Assembly: GCA_027604705.1 (NCBI GenBank)
Contig: JADHYV010000152.1
Span: forward strand, 1-21,305
Direction: 5' to 3'
DNA length: 21,305 nt
Source of the DNA: Allomyces arbusculus
Lineage: Eukaryota > Blastocladiomycota > Blastocladiomycetes > Blastocladiales > Blastocladiaceae
Of this stretch, positions 8,941 to 17,451 are shown in pieces. The position numbers and the translations under genes were made by a program. A model generated the notes under the pieces. The model did not search any database, had not been told where the DNA came from, and saw only the letters and a program-made list of their open reading frames with translations. How positions within the stretch are numbered: position 1 is the stretch's first letter; each line of letters starts with the position of its first letter.

Positions 8941-11682
8941 TCACATTTCCGCACCCTCACCCGCTGCCCCTGCGCCACCTGCCAACCGGCGCACCATGTG
9001 CGTGCGCGGCTCGTAGTGCACAACCCCTTCCTCGGCCAACACATGCAGGGCGCGCTCGAGCTCCTCGCGCGTGACCGGCACCGTCGCCTGCCGCTTGATT
9101 TCCGCGAGCAGCGCATGTTCCGGCATCCGCGGGGTACTGCTGCGCAGAATCACGTCGCGCACCGCGGCCACTAGCTGCGCGAGCGCCGCCGCATTCCCAG
9201 CGCGTGCATTGCCCGACGTGAGCAAATCCATATCGATCCGGCCGGTCCTTGGGTCCGTGGCGCCCTGCTTGATGGCAACACGCAACAACCGCGACGCCTC
9301 GGTCACGTCCTGCACCTCGACGCGCGTGCTCAGCCGCGCCTTAGCGTGCGCTTCCGACAGGCGGATCATGGATTCGAGTTGCCGCGTCGTAGCCGTGACC
9401 GTCTTGGACGACGCGCCGGACCCGTCGCGCGCAGAACCGAGCTTGCGCATCTCGACGTACAGTTTCACGAGCGCTTCCGCGGCGTCGTCGTTGATTTCCG
9501 GGTGCACCGTGTGTTTTGCGTAGGAAATGTACTTGGTCAGGAGCGCCGCGGAACAGACGTCCATGTCGGCCGACTCGGGCCGGTCGGCCATGTAGAGGCC
9601 GACTAAGTGCTTAGCGAGCCGCAAGTCGTACGTCTCGTCGGGCACGTCGAGGATCACAAACAGCAAATCGAATCGCGACAGGAGCGACGGCGGCAAGTGA
9701 ATGTTTTCGACGAGCGATAGGTTCAAGTCAAACTTGGACTTAATAGGGTTTGCCGAGGCGAGAATCGACGTGCGCGCGTTCAAGGTCGTGATGATTCCGG
9801 CCTTGGCGATCGAAATCGTCTGCTGCTCCATGACCTCGTGCAAGATGGACCGTGTCGCGTCCGACATCTTGTCGAACTCGTCAATGCAGCACACGCCGCC
9901 ATCACTCAGGACGAGCGCACCAGATTCGAGAACCAGCGCATTCGTGTCCGGATCACGCACGACCGACGCCGTCAGACCGACCGCCGACGAACCCTTACCG
10001 GACGTGTAGATGCCGCGTGGCGAAATCTTGTGCACGTACTGGAGCAGCTGCGACTTGGCCACACCGGGGTCGCCGACAAGCAGGACATTGATATCGCCGC
10101 GGTACCGCGCGTTGCCGGCAAACTTGTGGTGCCCGCCAAACAACTGCAGCAACACACCCTTCTTGGCATCGTCCATGGCGTAAATCGACGGCGCCAGCGA
10201 CCGGGCCAGGTACTCGTAGCAGTCGGGCCGCGCGGCAATCGCGCGAATCTGCGCCTCCTCGTCCTCGGTGATACTAAACTGCGCGTCGCTCGCGGCCGCC
10301 GTCGGGACAAACTCGTTGGTCTCAACGGCCGACTCGTCGCGGCCAATCCGGCTCGGGTCGACGGTACGAAAATGAATCACGTCAATGAACGTGCGGAAAA
10401 CGGGCTTGATCGTGCGTTGCCGGTGGTTGACGCGCACGGGCATCGACCGGTAAATGCCCGTGACTTCGACGCGGTCGCCCGGCTTGACCGTATCGACCAA
10501 GTCGTCGTATACGTTGAGCGAGACGGTATAGGGCGTTTGCCCGTCTGGGATCATATCGGGCGTTTCCTGCAACTTGCACACTTGCTTGGACGCAAACGTG
10601 CACCGGTTGTGGTAGAGCTGCATCGTGTTCACGGCCCCGCAGTTCAGGTTCGGGCACCGCGTCGGCTCCTGGATGCGGCCGCGGTCAATCTCGACCTCCT
10701 GCGTCGTCTCGCACAGCAGACACTTAAATAGCCCGACTTTCGGGTCCGGAATCACGGGAGTCGACCGGATCACGAGACCCTTGAGCGTGACGAGCTGGTC
10801 AATGTCCCACGGATTCAGGTTGCGAAGGTTCAGCGACTGCTGCAGGTTGTAGGGCCGCACGCTGACTTGGAACCCTTCGGGCAAGGCCGCACGCTCGTGT
10901 GACGTGCACGCGACGGCGAGGTAGACCTCGGTCGCCGTCACGTCGATGATAGAGATCATTTCATGCGGGTACTTGATGAGCTGGTCGTAGAGTTTGGTCG
11001 CCGGCTGGTAGGCGAGCAAGTGCGTGCAGTCGAGGTTCATGACGGCCGTTTCCGCGTCTTTCATCTAGGCACCGGTCGTGTAGTGAGCGGGTGGGCAGTT
11101 CGTAATAGCGACCACGAATAGAGAATTGGGTACCCTCCGCATGTGCTCCGGGTAGTACGGCTGCAAATCGGTCTTGGTCAAGATCATATCGGCCTCGACA
11201 ATGTCCTCAACGGCAATGTGCAATTCCTTGGCGCGCTGGACGCGCACCACGTCGACGGGCGCAAAATGCATCAAGAAATCACGGAACATGCGAATACTGT
11301 CCTGGATGTTGATGTTGGTCCCCCAAATAAACCGCTGTGCGGCCGCCGGATCGTTATCAATTTCCATGCCCGCGTCGCCCGCTCCTGCGTGGTCCCCGGG
11401 CGCTTCACGGCGTGCCAATTGCTCGAGCGCGTCGCGTGGAACAGTTCGTCCCGTGGATCCCAAGAACCCGGGTGACCGCGGCGTGCGCGGCGTCGAGGGA
11501 GGCAGGTCGAGGTCGGCTCCTGCACCTTGCGACGACCGTGGGGTCATAGCGGGCGTCAGGCCGCCGGACATGAGCCGCGGCGTCATGCCGCCTGACGACG
11601 GCGGCATGACCGGGTCGGTCTGGCTCGACCGCGGGTCAGTCCACGACGCGAGCCGCATGGGCGATGACGAGAGGTTCGACAT
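8941..11682 (-). CDS. MCM4: DNA replication licensing factor MCM4
   Basis: This is a subunit of the hexameric MCM2-7 replicative helicase, which is loaded at origins in G1 and forms the CMG core in S phase. Exons are 11682-11134 and 11064-8941, giving 890 residues, in line with known MCM4 proteins. The 69-bp phase-0 intron (donor GTACCC, branch CTCAC, acceptor CCTAG) contains an in-frame TAG; splicing joins YYPEHMRR to MKDAETAVMNLDC, as in other MCM4 sequences. The order is: a Ser/Thr/Pro-rich N-tail with many SP/TP sites (about 1-100), FIWGTNINIQDSIRMF diagnostic of MCM4, a zinc finger with Cys 298, 301, 320 and 325, Walker A GDPGVAKSQ (about 514-522), Walker B CCIDEFDKM (about 575-583), the arginine finger SRFD (about 646) and a C-terminal winged helix. 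The start has a good context (ACCACCATGTCG). Its convergent neighbour is the lectin gene. Confidence 0.97.
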
Positions 11683-12262
11683 GGTGGTGGGAGCGTCGAC
11701 GAGGCGTGCTGCACGGGGTCAAATCAGGACCGCAGCGATGGCGGGGACAGAGGCAAGGTGGCGGCGACGTGATGGGACAGATAAACGCGTGGTCGTCGTC
11801 GTCGTTAGGTGCGGTGTTGGGATGAACTTGAGCAAAGATAGGCTGTTCGGAAGTCCTCGTCACAACAAGTCGGCGCGATCACGGCGCTAGCTGGACCGAC
11901 AGTGGTGGGACAGAGCGCCAAAGCGGACAAGGCGGACGCAGTGCGGCAAGTAGTGGCGGCGTTGCCGTCGTGGTGGTAGAGATTTTCTGGTTGCTGGAGT
12001 TGACTGCCGCTACGACGATGGTGGGACAAGTCGAGGACGGCGAGCAAATTGTGCGGTGAGGATGCGGTGGGCAAACGTGTGCGTGGACGTGACCGCGACC
12101 GTGGCCTCCTCCCTTCTCATTTTCATTTTCCTGATGCCTGCAATTTGACTGCCAGAAAGGACGTACGGGAGAGCTTGCTCTGGTGGTGATTTGGGCATGC
12201 CTCAGTTCTCCACGTTCTCGCTCTCCCGAGGTGCAACCCGTGCTCTGCACGTTCCAGCAACA
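11683..12262. other. Intergenic region upstream of MCM4
   Basis: This 580-bp region holds the MCM4 promoter with an MCB-like ACGCGT at 11785-11790 and a GTC trinucleotide run next to it. The short minus-strand frames here have no motifs and I treat them as chance. No other structure was seen. Confidence 0.6.
11785..11790. promoter_or_regulatory. MCB-like element ACGCGT upstream of MCM4
   Basis: ACGCGT is the MluI cell-cycle box bound by MBF-type factors, which drive G1/S expression of replication genes in yeasts. Here it lies about 100 bp upstream of the MCM4 ATG. The motif is only 6 bp and occurs elsewhere in this GC-rich window (for example 1448-1453), so position and gene identity are the main support. 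Confidence 0.4.
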
Positions 12263-14115
12263 ATGACCTCCACCTCCAACGTCCCCAATTATTCAAGTGC
12301 CATCGAAACCACAGCTGTCATCGACCTCGCTGAATGTCTGTCCTCGACGTTCATCCAACATTTCCCAGAAGTGGTCATCTCGCGTATTGCCAGGCGTTGG
12401 CGGTTGTTGCTTTGAAGCGCCCTGATCAGAACGTCTTGAACAATCATGGGTCTGTTGCAACAGTACCGGAGACTGGCTCGGGCGAGAACAAGAGTGACAA
12501 CAATGACGACGTAGCTTGGAACTTGCTGAATCTGGCTCGCGCTGCTCCAAATTTTTACTTGCCCTCCATTCGCGCTATGGTTGCTGCAGCTTCAGTTAGT
12601 TGGCACGTTATTCCAACATACGACTGGGCAACAAAAACGGCCATATTCACCGAGAGGCCAATTGATGGTCTTTTTCGCATTGGGCGCCTCGTCATCATCA
12701 AGGACTCGCGCCGGTTGTGCATGGTGCTAGGGCGAGACGGTCGCTCCCGTTGCTGGAATTGACCCAGCAACGTTCATTGCCCATGATTTGATTGATGTTC
12801 GAAAACATTTAGTAGACCGGCACCTCATTTCGAATCTGTCACCTCATTTCCAGGCTCTCGACGCGGGTTCCTCCTTCGATTACATATATGGTCGTGAGGA
12901 CGGACGAAGCCGAACCAATCGATCGTGCTCCCACAATCGATACAACACGCTCGCCTCGAGCTTGGTCTTGCAGAGGGTGCAGCTCGTCCAGCAACGGAGT
13001 CTCCTCCACTCGCAAACTTGATGGCATGGGTGACTGCACTTCCCAAGTTGCGGTCCATCACGCTTTGCATGTACACTGAACTTGCGCCAAATGCAATTGT
13101 GCACGATCTCTCAACCATCGTGTTGACGCTCCCGGCCAATCTGGAAGACTCGACACTGGTCTTGCCGTCTGTCGATTTTTCGCACAAACTGTCCTTGCGG
13201 CCCCATCTGTTCCAGCTTCCACAGACTCTCAAGTCGCTTCACTTCTAGTCTAACGTCACGAGTCGCTGGCGCTGGGCTGGCCGAATGAGCGAGCATCCTG
13301 CAGTTATTCCCCTATTTCGCGGGATCGCCGCCTCCCATGTTACTTTGCGTGCTCTCACGTTGGCCTCGCTTGTGCTTTCAACACGGTGATTGCCGTGCTT
13401 TCTACGGCATAGGACCAGAATTGATTTACCTCGGGCTGCAACTCTCGTTGGAGATGGAGCATGAAATTGTCCGTCACCTAACTTTGCGGAGCCCTCACGT
13501 GCGCACACTAATGATTGATCCGCCCTTGGTCGTCTTCACATTTGGGTCAGAAATGCTTGGCAAAATTCACCCCTTTCACCGCTTTGTCCACCTGGAGACG
13601 CTCTGCATTGGCCGGTGGTCTGCGACCGGTTCATTGATGCACACGATCGTCAAGGTCTTACCTGCCGTCCCACTCCACCGTTTGGCCATGACGCACCAAA
13701 ACACGGGTTACGAGAGCCCATATCCTGGGCAGCCTCAAGAGGGAAGTACAAACTTCATGCTCTTGACGAACTTTGTTCCCTTGTTCCCATTTGCTGGCCA
13801 AATACTGGCCGTGTTGCGCTTTTCCTGGTACATGCACAGTCCAGATCGCTTGCTGGGTTTATTCTGGCGCTGGCTGACATGACGGCGCTCCGCGAATTGC
13901 ATATTGCACACAGCGGCATGTTTGAATGTTGAAATGTTGCGACCCGCCGCTTCATTGCATTGTCATCAGTGATTCCGTGGATTTTGGAGGAAAGGCTGAC
14001 CATTGAGCAGGATCCTCAAGCAGTTGACGAGATTATGCAAGAACGTACCGTGGCGGGCAATGCGGGCCTTCTCGAAGCGTTTGTTGGCGAGCGTGCTGAG
14101 CGTTATTGGTTGTGA
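12263..14115 (+). pseudogene. Decayed leucine-rich-repeat (F-box-like) gene
   Basis: Coding-like segments follow each other on the plus strand but in changing frames. Examples are VAWNLLNLARAAPNFYLPSI (about 12510-12570), HDLIDVRKHLVDRHLISNL (about 12780-12840), LANLMAWVTALPKLRSITL (about 13008-13065), LPANLEDSTLVLPSVDFSH (about 13130-13190), LRSPHVRTLMIDPPLVVF (about 13490-13540), FVHLETLCIGRW (about 13580-13615) and MTALRELHIAHSG (about 13879-13917). This regular leucine pattern is typical of fungal F-box/LRR proteins. Changes of frame occur near 12400, 12740, 12900, 13380 and 13850. In-frame stops at 13246-13248 and 13930-13932 also interrupt it. I see no introns that would explain all of these. 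The possible start is the ATG at 12263. No clear F-box was seen, so the family name is tentative. It could instead be a gene with many unusual introns. Confidence 0.55.
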
Positions 14116-14876
14116 GTGCATGGCGGCGTTGCTTTAGTTTGAGCTTGTACAAGTGGATGCAAGGTGAGAAAGAGACGATATTTGTGGTCTATCATTTGGA
14201 AGAGACGAGAATCCTGATGCTCGTCAAGAACAATCACGTTTGAACGTCTAAATGGAGGAAATTGCGGGTGGGCCACAGATCTCGTCGACATCGCGCATGT
14301 ACAGCCAGAGTCTTGCAGACTGCTGGATGGGCGGACGTGCGCACTGCAACGACGAAGAATACGAATGACGGAGAGATGTCGGAATGGCTCCTGTCAACTG
14401 TGCACACCCTTTTATGTGCCAGGTTCAGTATAAGCTGGAACTTTGCGTTGGGGCTCTTATCTAGAGTTCAAGCCAGTCATGGTCACTGCCGACAGCAAAA
14501 ACATCTGCAACGCAATTGACGTGCTGGTAGTGTTGAAAATTGCCCATATGCTTGCTTGGGAGAACAAAACGAAGCGCTGCAAGACTGCTGGCACAGTCTT
14601 CAGTCTTTGTTCCCCTGGCTGGCACATACATCACTTCAAGGCCAAATCATGATACACAGGCACTTCCTCATCCATTGTGTCCACGCCAAAAAGAGCGACC
14701 TTGAAATGTGCTTCCAGTAATTCAGCACTTGCCATGCCTCTGGCTCCAACGGATCTCAACGTTGCGACAGAAGGCTGTGTTTGTAATCGACATCGTTCAA
14801 ACAAGCATGCAAGAAACGTCAAAAAGTATGCTCTGATGCGAATCGCCTGGGTAGCCTACGGCCGCGCTCACAGCGG

Positions 14877-15075
14877 ATAAGCAGGCCTGACCAGCAGCGC
14901 GATCATGTCGACCTTCTTCGTGAACACCATTTACATCGCGATGCCAGCAAACAAGTTGCCGTAGCACGAAGCAATCATGACGCCGTCAAACGGGTTCATC
15001 TTGATGTCAGGGCTCGTGCGCACAATCTTGAGCAGCTTGTCCTTGTTAGCAGCGGTTACGTCATGACACGCAGGG
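14877..15075 (-). pseudogene. Coding remnant, unrecognised family
   Basis: On the minus strand the frame reads HDVTAANKDKLLKIV, then SPDIKMNPFDGVMIASCYG and NLFAGIAM, a TAA stop at 14936-14938 and then MVFTKKVDMIALLVRP up to a TGA. The codons end mostly in C or G, as in the real genes, so this was once coding or still is. I do not recognise the family and see no start or upstream domain. It may be the last exon of a gene, or a fragment of a decayed one; the coding-like stretch after the stop favours decay. Confidence 0.4.
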
Positions 15076-15633
15076 TAAATGGACCGGCGCTGGAACTACA
15101 AGAGTCCTGACACGAAGCAGATCGAGGGCAGGGAAAAGAGTGGAAGGATGGATTTCACTAAACGCCATAACGCAGAACGCATTGCCAGGCGGCCATGTTT
15201 GAAGTTCAAACATGATCCAGACATGGCAAAATGCACAGCGCGAATCAAGATCGGCGCCTACTGCAACCAATCTCAAGGAACTGAGTGCAAAAAGAAGTTT
15301 TCTTTTTCGCGACGAAATCTCAAGGCTGGCGCTGCAGTCGTGCGCTATTGGATTGCCGATGCGAGGTTCTCCGCTCGCAGCCTCTCCATCTGTCCTTGCG
15401 ACTCTCATACAGATCACCTAGCGTACACGGCCCGGCGCAAATACCCCTGTCACTGGCCGCTCGGCGTGCGACCTTCATCGGCAACAGAGAAGACCAAAGT
15501 CGGAAAGACGATGGGATTGAACAAGAGTACCGCTCTGTAAAAGATGCGCTTCGAAACGAACCCCAGACCGAAAAATCTGTACTGATGAGCTCCGAACTGA
15601 CCTCTGCGGTGCCCCACAAGAGTAGAAAATCAA

Positions 15634-15784
15634 GGTCCAAACCATTGCCAACATTGAGCGCATCATGGCGACGCGCGCCGCTGCCGTCGGCAAGCTCACG
15701 ATCATGAAGTCGGTCGCTGGGCCCAAGACGAGCCCGAAGGACAAGGAGAAGAAGGGCAAGAAGGCCGCGGCGGCCAAGGAGTAG
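15634..15784 (+). pseudogene. Coding remnant or last exon, Lys/Ala-rich C-terminus
   Basis: After a possible acceptor (AACTGAC ... AGAGTAG), the frame reads KIKVQTIANIERIMATRAAA, then VGKLTIMKSVAG and a Lys/Ala-rich tail (about 20 residues) up to a TAG at 15782-15784. Codon use is strongly GC3-biased, as in real genes. It ends 77 bp before the convergent SWS1 gene. I could not find believable upstream exons, so it is either the last exon of an unrecognised gene or a leftover. Function unknown. Confidence 0.35.
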
Positions 15785-15861
15785 ACGGTACTCATTGGTC
15801 AAGTAAGTGCGGGGCGGAGACCCAAACGTGTTGTTCAATTTCAGATAACCATTCTTGTATT

Positions 15862-16667
15862 TTATTTCTTCGCGGTTTGCGGCGTGAAAGATGGTCCCAA
15901 CGCCGGCGTCATGCCGAGCATGGCATCAAACATCATATCCTGCACGGCCGTGGGCGAAAGAATCACCCTGACGGCAAGCCGGCAGTGCAGTGCGAGATGG
16001 ATAGCGAGCAGATGTTGGCACTACATAGAGGTCCAATGATGACATGAGTTCAAGTCGGCTCGAAGAAACAAAATCTGTGCCGCGGGATACGACGTACCAC
16101 AGCCGTATCCCCCTCTTGCAGCACGGCGGCCTGAAATTCAGCACACGAGCAATACAGGCCATTCACAAGGCACCGCGCGACCACGTCCTGACCTGTCATG
16201 GCCGCCGAGACTGAGTTCCAATCCTCGCCGCCAGCTGCGGCGGTCAAGCGGTCGAGGACGGTTGTGGATAGCTCCGGGAGCGCCACAGCATCGTCGCCCG
16301 ACCACAGATTGGCACGTGAATCGTCGGTTCGCACAAGAATTGCCCACGTCAGGTCGGGTAAAGGAGTCGGCGGCAGCATGAGCACAACTGCATGCGTCTC
16401 CATGAGTGCCAGCGCGTGGAAGAGAACATCCTCGGCGACGAGCGTGTAGAGTTGCAGCAAAACGTTATCGGGTAGGGTAATTGGTGCGTCGATTGGGCTC
16501 TTGGCCGGTAGTCGGCACTGGACGTTCTCGCCGGCGGTGCGATGGTGGTGAAGCAGGCTTGCGATGTGACGAAGAATGGGATTGCGCGCCGCGCACGGCG
16601 ACTCCATGAAACTGTCGTGCAACTCAATGCCGTATGTTGCTGGTTGTGACGGTGGATGATGGTTCAT
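15862..16667 (-). CDS. SWS1: SWS1/ZSWIM7-type SWIM zinc protein
   Basis: This is a homologue of SWS1 (fission yeast Sws1, human ZSWIM7), the SWIM-domain partner of a Rad51 paralogue (Rlp1/SWSAP1) in the Shu complex, which promotes Rad51 filaments in homologous recombination. Exons are 16667-16098 and 16020-15862, giving 242 residues. The 77-bp phase-0 intron has a perfect GTACGT donor and a TATGTAG acceptor. Exon 1 ends LYCSCAEFQAAVLQEGDTAV and exon 2 starts CQHLLAIHLAL, so the C-x-C (173, 175) and C-x-H (191, 193) zinc ligands meet only after splicing. This matches the human pattern of CSC followed by CKHLLA. The upstream part (LPDNVLLQLYTLVAEDVLFHALAL) fits the family's N-terminal region. 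It is longer than human ZSWIM7, with extra N-terminal and internal sequence. The start at 16667 is an in-frame choice; the frame stays open to 16772. An AATAAA overlaps the stop. Confidence 0.82.
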
Positions 16668-16717
16668 AGTTCCCGCAGAAGGTCTCTTGACTCTACTCGA
16701 ACTGAAGCGGCGGACTT

Positions 16718-16735
16718 TGAGAGTTGATACTCTCA
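16718..16735. promoter_or_regulatory. Inverted repeat upstream of SWS1
   Basis: TGAGAGT-TGAT-ACTCTCA is a perfect 7-bp inverted repeat with a 4-base loop, about 50 bp upstream of the SWS1 ATG. A second, overlapping pair, GAACTGA (16699-16705) and TCAGTTC (16733-16739), encloses it. It may be an operator or a hairpin in the 5' leader. Confidence 0.35.
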
Positions 16736-17296
16736 GTTCATGGCAGCTGAACACGGTCACGTTGGGAAGCAAACTGGGCGATCATCCACAACTCGTTTTG
16801 CTGGCTTCGACAAGATCGAAACAGTCATGTTTTCTTGTCGCGCTGCCGGGCAACCAGCCGCAGTTGACCGCGTGCAAAAGGAGCCATCATCTCTGCCGAC
16901 CGGAAATTCCAACGCCAACCCAGACCGTCACGCACCATCGGATCGCCGGCGGTCTTCAGCACCCCCTTTCCACAGTCCCCTCATCAGAGATCAAGCCACA
17001 TTCTCTGCACCCCTCTCTCTTGTCATGAATTGGCAATATCGAGTCCTGCAACGGACCCTACTGCTCCCCGGAGCGGCGAGCGCTCCAACGATCACGTACC
17101 TGCTGCTCATTATGGCAAAGGACTGCATTTCCCTGCTCGAGAGAGAGTGTGGGGGATATGTGGGGCAAAGGCCTTCATCTGTTCATTTCCTTTTCCGGGC
17201 CCAACAGGGAGTCACAGCAGGGGGTTAGCAGGGATATTATGGTAACAGACCGATACAACGAGATGAGGAAGACACAAGGTGGCAGCAACAGCAACA

Positions 17297-17318
17297 ACAC
17301 AACATGAGCATGTTGTGT
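17297..17318. promoter_or_regulatory. 22-bp dyad upstream of RPAP2 homologue
   Basis: ACACAACATG-AG-CATGTTGTGT has two perfect 10-bp arms and a 2-bp spacer, ending 133 bp before the RPAP2 ATG. A (CAA)-rich run precedes it. It is the longest perfect inverted repeat I found in the window. A dimeric regulator site is an inference. Confidence 0.5.
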
Positions 17319-17451
17319 CAAGATCTCGGCGAATGAGCTGGATTCACGTGCGAATCAGTCAGTCAGCAAGACGACTGCACAAGCTCCACGACGATAGACA
17401 AATGATGTTGTCGTGTAGTGTAGGGCCGTTTCCGTTGTCACACCTTGCACG

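Larger units (their letters stand above)
14116..15861. other. Gene-poor stretch with coding scraps
   Basis: About 1.75 kb without a convincing complete gene. Two scraps have strongly coding-like codon use and are listed separately (14877-15075 minus, 15634-15784 plus). Other open frames, up to 153 residues on the plus strand at 15079-15540, show no motif and lack the third-position GC bias. Parts of 14120-14640 are AT-richer than the genes. No tRNA or inverted terminal repeats were found. Confidence 0.5.
16668..17451. other. Divergent promoter region SWS1 / RPAP2
   Basis: This 784-bp region lies between two divergent genes. It contains a hairpin near SWS1 (16718-16735), a 22-bp near-palindrome upstream of RPAP2 (17297-17318) and a CAA-rich stretch just before it. 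A 162-residue open frame (+, 16740-17228) has no motif and poor codon bias, so I do not call it. Confidence 0.6.

Noticed and set aside
9838-10731. 297-residue plus-strand open frame inside MCM4
   Set aside because: It is antisense to highly conserved MCM4 sequence and has no motif of its own.
14455-14485. tRNA-like B-box sequence (AGTTCAAGCC)
   Set aside because: No matching A box or cloverleaf arms could be drawn around it.
15079-15540. 153-residue plus-strand open frame rich in basic residues
   Set aside because: No motif, weak third-position bias, and no link by splice signals to the coding-like segment at 15634.
16740-17228. 162-residue plus-strand open frame between SWS1 and RPAP2
   Set aside because: No domain, no codon bias like the real genes, and it covers the divergent promoter region with its inverted repeats.
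17287-17304. CAA microsatellite as a repeat feature
   Set aside because: Too short and imperfect to list separately; mentioned with the dyad.
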